A stretch of 64,000 nt of DNA from Mesorhizobium ciceri WSM4083. Lineage in GTDB: Bacteria > Pseudomonadota > Alphaproteobacteria > Rhizobiales > Rhizobiaceae. Within the stretch, counting starts at the first letter, position 1, and each line of letters begins with the position of its first letter. The notes beneath the pieces are model-generated. The model ran no database searches, had not been told where the DNA came from, and was given only the letters and a program-made list of their open reading frames with translations. Positions 62,243-64,000 of this stretch are shown one piece after another. The translations under genes were made by a program, and so were the position numbers. The DNA lies in assembly GCF_000519305.1 (NCBI RefSeq), contig NZ_KI912610.1, positions 1,408,368-1,472,367 of the forward strand, written 5' to 3'.

Positions 62243-63132
62243 TGATCGGGCCACCGGGATCGGGCAAATCGATGCTGGCGCAGCGGCTGCCGTCGATCCT
62301 GCCGCCGCTGGCGCCGAAGGAGCTTCTGGAAGTCTCGATGATCGCCTCGGTGGCGGGAGAGCTCGGCGAAGGTAAGCTGACCGACCGGCGGCCATTCCGC
62401 GCGCCGCACCACTCGGCCTCGATGGCGGCGATGGTCGGCGGCGGTATCCGCGCGCGGCCGGGCGAGGTGTCGCTGGCCCATCACGGCGTGCTGTTCCTCG
62501 ACGAGTTTCCCGAGTTCACGCCGCAGACGCTTGATGCGTTGCGCCAGCCGTTGGAGACCGGCGACTGCATGATCGCGCGGGCGAACCATCGCGTCACCTA
62601 TCCGGCGCGCATCCAGCTGGTGGCGGCGATGAACCCGTGCCGCTGCGGCATGGCCGGCGAGCCGGGCTATCGCTGCCTGCGCGGCGAGCGTTGCCGTACC
62701 GACTACCAGGCGCGCATTTCGGGTCCGCTGCTCGACCGCATCGATCTCAGGATCGAAGTGCCGGCGGTCTCGGCCAGCGACCTGATCCGGCCCGACCGGG
62801 CGGAGAAAAGTGCCGATGTGGCGCTGCGCGTGGCACGCGCCCGCACCATCCAGCGCGAGCGTTTCGAGCGGCTCGGCGCCACCCGCGCCACCACCAACGC
62901 GCATTGCGCGCCCTCGGTCATCGAGGAGATCGCCATGCCTGACGCCGCCGGCCTGTCGCTGCTCAAGGACGCCAGCGAAAAGCTCGCCTTTTCCGCCCGC
63001 GCCTATCACCGCGTGCTGAAGGTGGCGCGGACGCTCGCCGATCTCGACGCCAGCGAAACCGTCGGCCGCATCCATCTGGCCGAAGCGATCTCCTACCGCA
63101 TGAGCTCGGAGCGGATGGCGCAGGCGGCGTAG
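62242..63132 (+). pseudogene. comM: comM, 3' part separated by the island
   Basis: From the ATG at 62242 the 296 codons carry the whole ATPase core of ComM: Walker A MIGPPGSGKSMLAQRLPSIL, the DRRPFRAPHHSAS signature, Walker B LFLDEFPEF, and the C-terminal Mg-chelatase-like region with RCGMAGEPGYRCLRGERC. Joined to the first 214 codons it gives a 510-aa protein, close to the E. coli YifB length. As it stands it has no promoter or N-terminal domain of its own and is unlikely to work. Confidence 0.97.
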
Positions 63133-63317
63133 GTCCGCCGACAAGCCGGCCTCGCCACATTGCATTCCGCGATCACGCCACAATCCCGCCGCTGCGGAAT
63201 CGATCATCGGCGCGGACCTGATTGTCCGCTTGGCGGTGTCGGACCAAGGTCTTGGTCTCCGCATTGGACATTCCTTATTTAGACAATGCGAATATGGTTG
63301 TGGTCGGGGAGCCCGCT

Positions 63318-63857
63318 ATGTTCATTGACTACTACGAAGTTTTGGAAGTCAGCCCGAACGCCAACTCGGAGACGCTGGAGCGCATATTTCGCTATTTTGC
63401 GATGCGCTATCATCCAGACAATCGCGAAACCGGCGATGAAGCCCGTTTCAGTGAAATCGTGGAAGCCCACAACACGCTCAAGGATCCGGTCAAACGCGCG
63501 CAATACGACATCGCGTACAGGGACCATGCCGGCCTTCGCCGCGAATTGACCGAGGAAGCCAGCAACACCAAGGGCATCGAGCGTGACGTCGTGATCCAGG
63601 CCAGGCTGTTGTCGCTGCTTTACGCGAAGCGCCGGCACGACGTCGGCAATCCCGGGATCGGGGATGTGGAGCTCGAACGCCTGTCAGACTGTCCGCGAGA
63701 GCATCTCGAGTTTCATCTCTGGTACCTGAAAGCAAAGGGCTGGATAGCAAGAGTGGAAAACGGGACGATCGCGATCACGGTGGAAGGCGTCGATAGGGTC
63801 AACTCCGAACACCGTCGCGATCCCACCATTCGGCTCCTGGACCATACAGCTTCCTGA
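63318..63857 (+). CDS. J-domain protein
   Basis: The product is 179 aa. The J domain is FIDYYEVLEVSPNANSETLE, then RYFAMRYHPDNRET with the HPD motif, and FSEIVEAHNTLKDPVKRAQY. The C-terminal half has no zinc motifs and looks like a winged-helix-type segment (HLEFHLWYLKAKGWIARVEN). It is a class C DnaJ-like co-chaperone of unknown client. GGGGAG precedes the ATG. It lies downstream of comM. Confidence 0.85.
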   Translation: MFIDYYEVLEVSPNANSETLERIFRYFAMRYHPDNRETGDEARFSEIVEAHNTLKDPVKRAQYDIAYRDHAGLRRELTEEASNTKGIERDVVIQARLLSLLYAKRRHDVGNPGIGDVELERLSDCPREHLEFHLWYLKAKGWIARVENGTIAITVEGVDRVNSEHRRDPTIRLLDHTAS

Positions 63858-64000
63858 CGCCTCACCTCCGGAGGAAGCAGGCTGAAAACTTGCCGCCCCA
63901 TTCACGGCAGCGCCGTTGGTTGAGAGAAACGCGGCCGATCAAGACCGTTGGCGGCAATCACGCCACCGATCCTCCGTTTGTGCCTGCTCAGCCCTGCTGC
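63858..64000. other. Window end, no gene recognised
   Basis: The last 143 bp contain no frame I can support. Confidence 0.4.

Noticed and set aside
62221..63264. 347-codon minus-strand frame opposite the 3' part of comM
   Set aside because: It has a composition typical of reverse-strand GC-rich coding DNA and crosses the attR junction.

Overview
The window looks like chromosome of an alphaproteobacterial rhizobium, most likely Mesorhizobium or a close relative. The evidence is the high-GC coding style, the dnaK-dnaJ-pmtA order, a Ros/MucR-type regulator, a RepB-type partition domain, and palindromic intergenic repeats of rhizobial character. No rRNA, tRNA or CRISPR array was found.

Left core (1-25378): a GntR regulator cut by the window edge, rpe, a two-gene operon for large secreted proteins (a propeller-like protein and a DUF11 protein with Cys-rich tandem repeats), dnaK and dnaJ, pmtA, an FMN reductase, pyrF, a DUF1330 gene, an ArsR-AHSA1-GFA operon behind a perfect operator-like palindrome, an LtrA-like membrane protein, an ATP-grasp enzyme, a De Ley-Doudoroff type galactose/galactonate operon (dehydrogenase, dgoK, dgoA, lactonase) with 4-bp overlaps throughout, a GGDEF/EAL protein, gshB, and the first 214 codons of comM.

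Island (about 25379-62236): comM is interrupted inside its ATPase domain by a 36,864-bp element. Removing one copy of the repeated core TCTTGA (25373-25378 and 62237-62242) restores an uninterrupted 510-codon comM frame. A 597-aa large serine recombinase starts 60 bp inside the right end and is the probable integrase. The element is composite. At its left is a serine recombinase coupled to a RepB C-terminal-like gene, flanked by inverted, reciprocally decayed copies of a lipoprotein/methyltransferase locus. Next come an 814-aa tyrosine recombinase, an unknown gene paired with a DUF2158 gene, and a run of small lipoproteins and secreted proteins including a thermonuclease. At its centre is a complete His-Xaa-Ser (Hxs) system, with order hxsD-hxsB-hxsC-hxsA: two radical SAM proteins and a secreted target with five H-x-S repeats. 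Then follow a resolvase, an Nmad3-like gene, a MucR-like regulator, a ClpP-fold secreted protein, a primase-helicase replication module behind a 33-bp palindrome, a PIN-domain protein, a candidate HUH endonuclease and an HNH-like protein. I see no conjugation, capsid or tail genes, so it reads as an integrative mobilizable or satellite-like element that may replicate after excision.

Right core (62243-64000): the 3' part of comM and a small J-domain protein.

The most interesting content is the Hxs operon together with two adjacent tiny secreted peptides (43117-43251 and 39405-39563), the exact comM disruption, and the reciprocal-decay inverted duplication at 26.2-30.8 kb.
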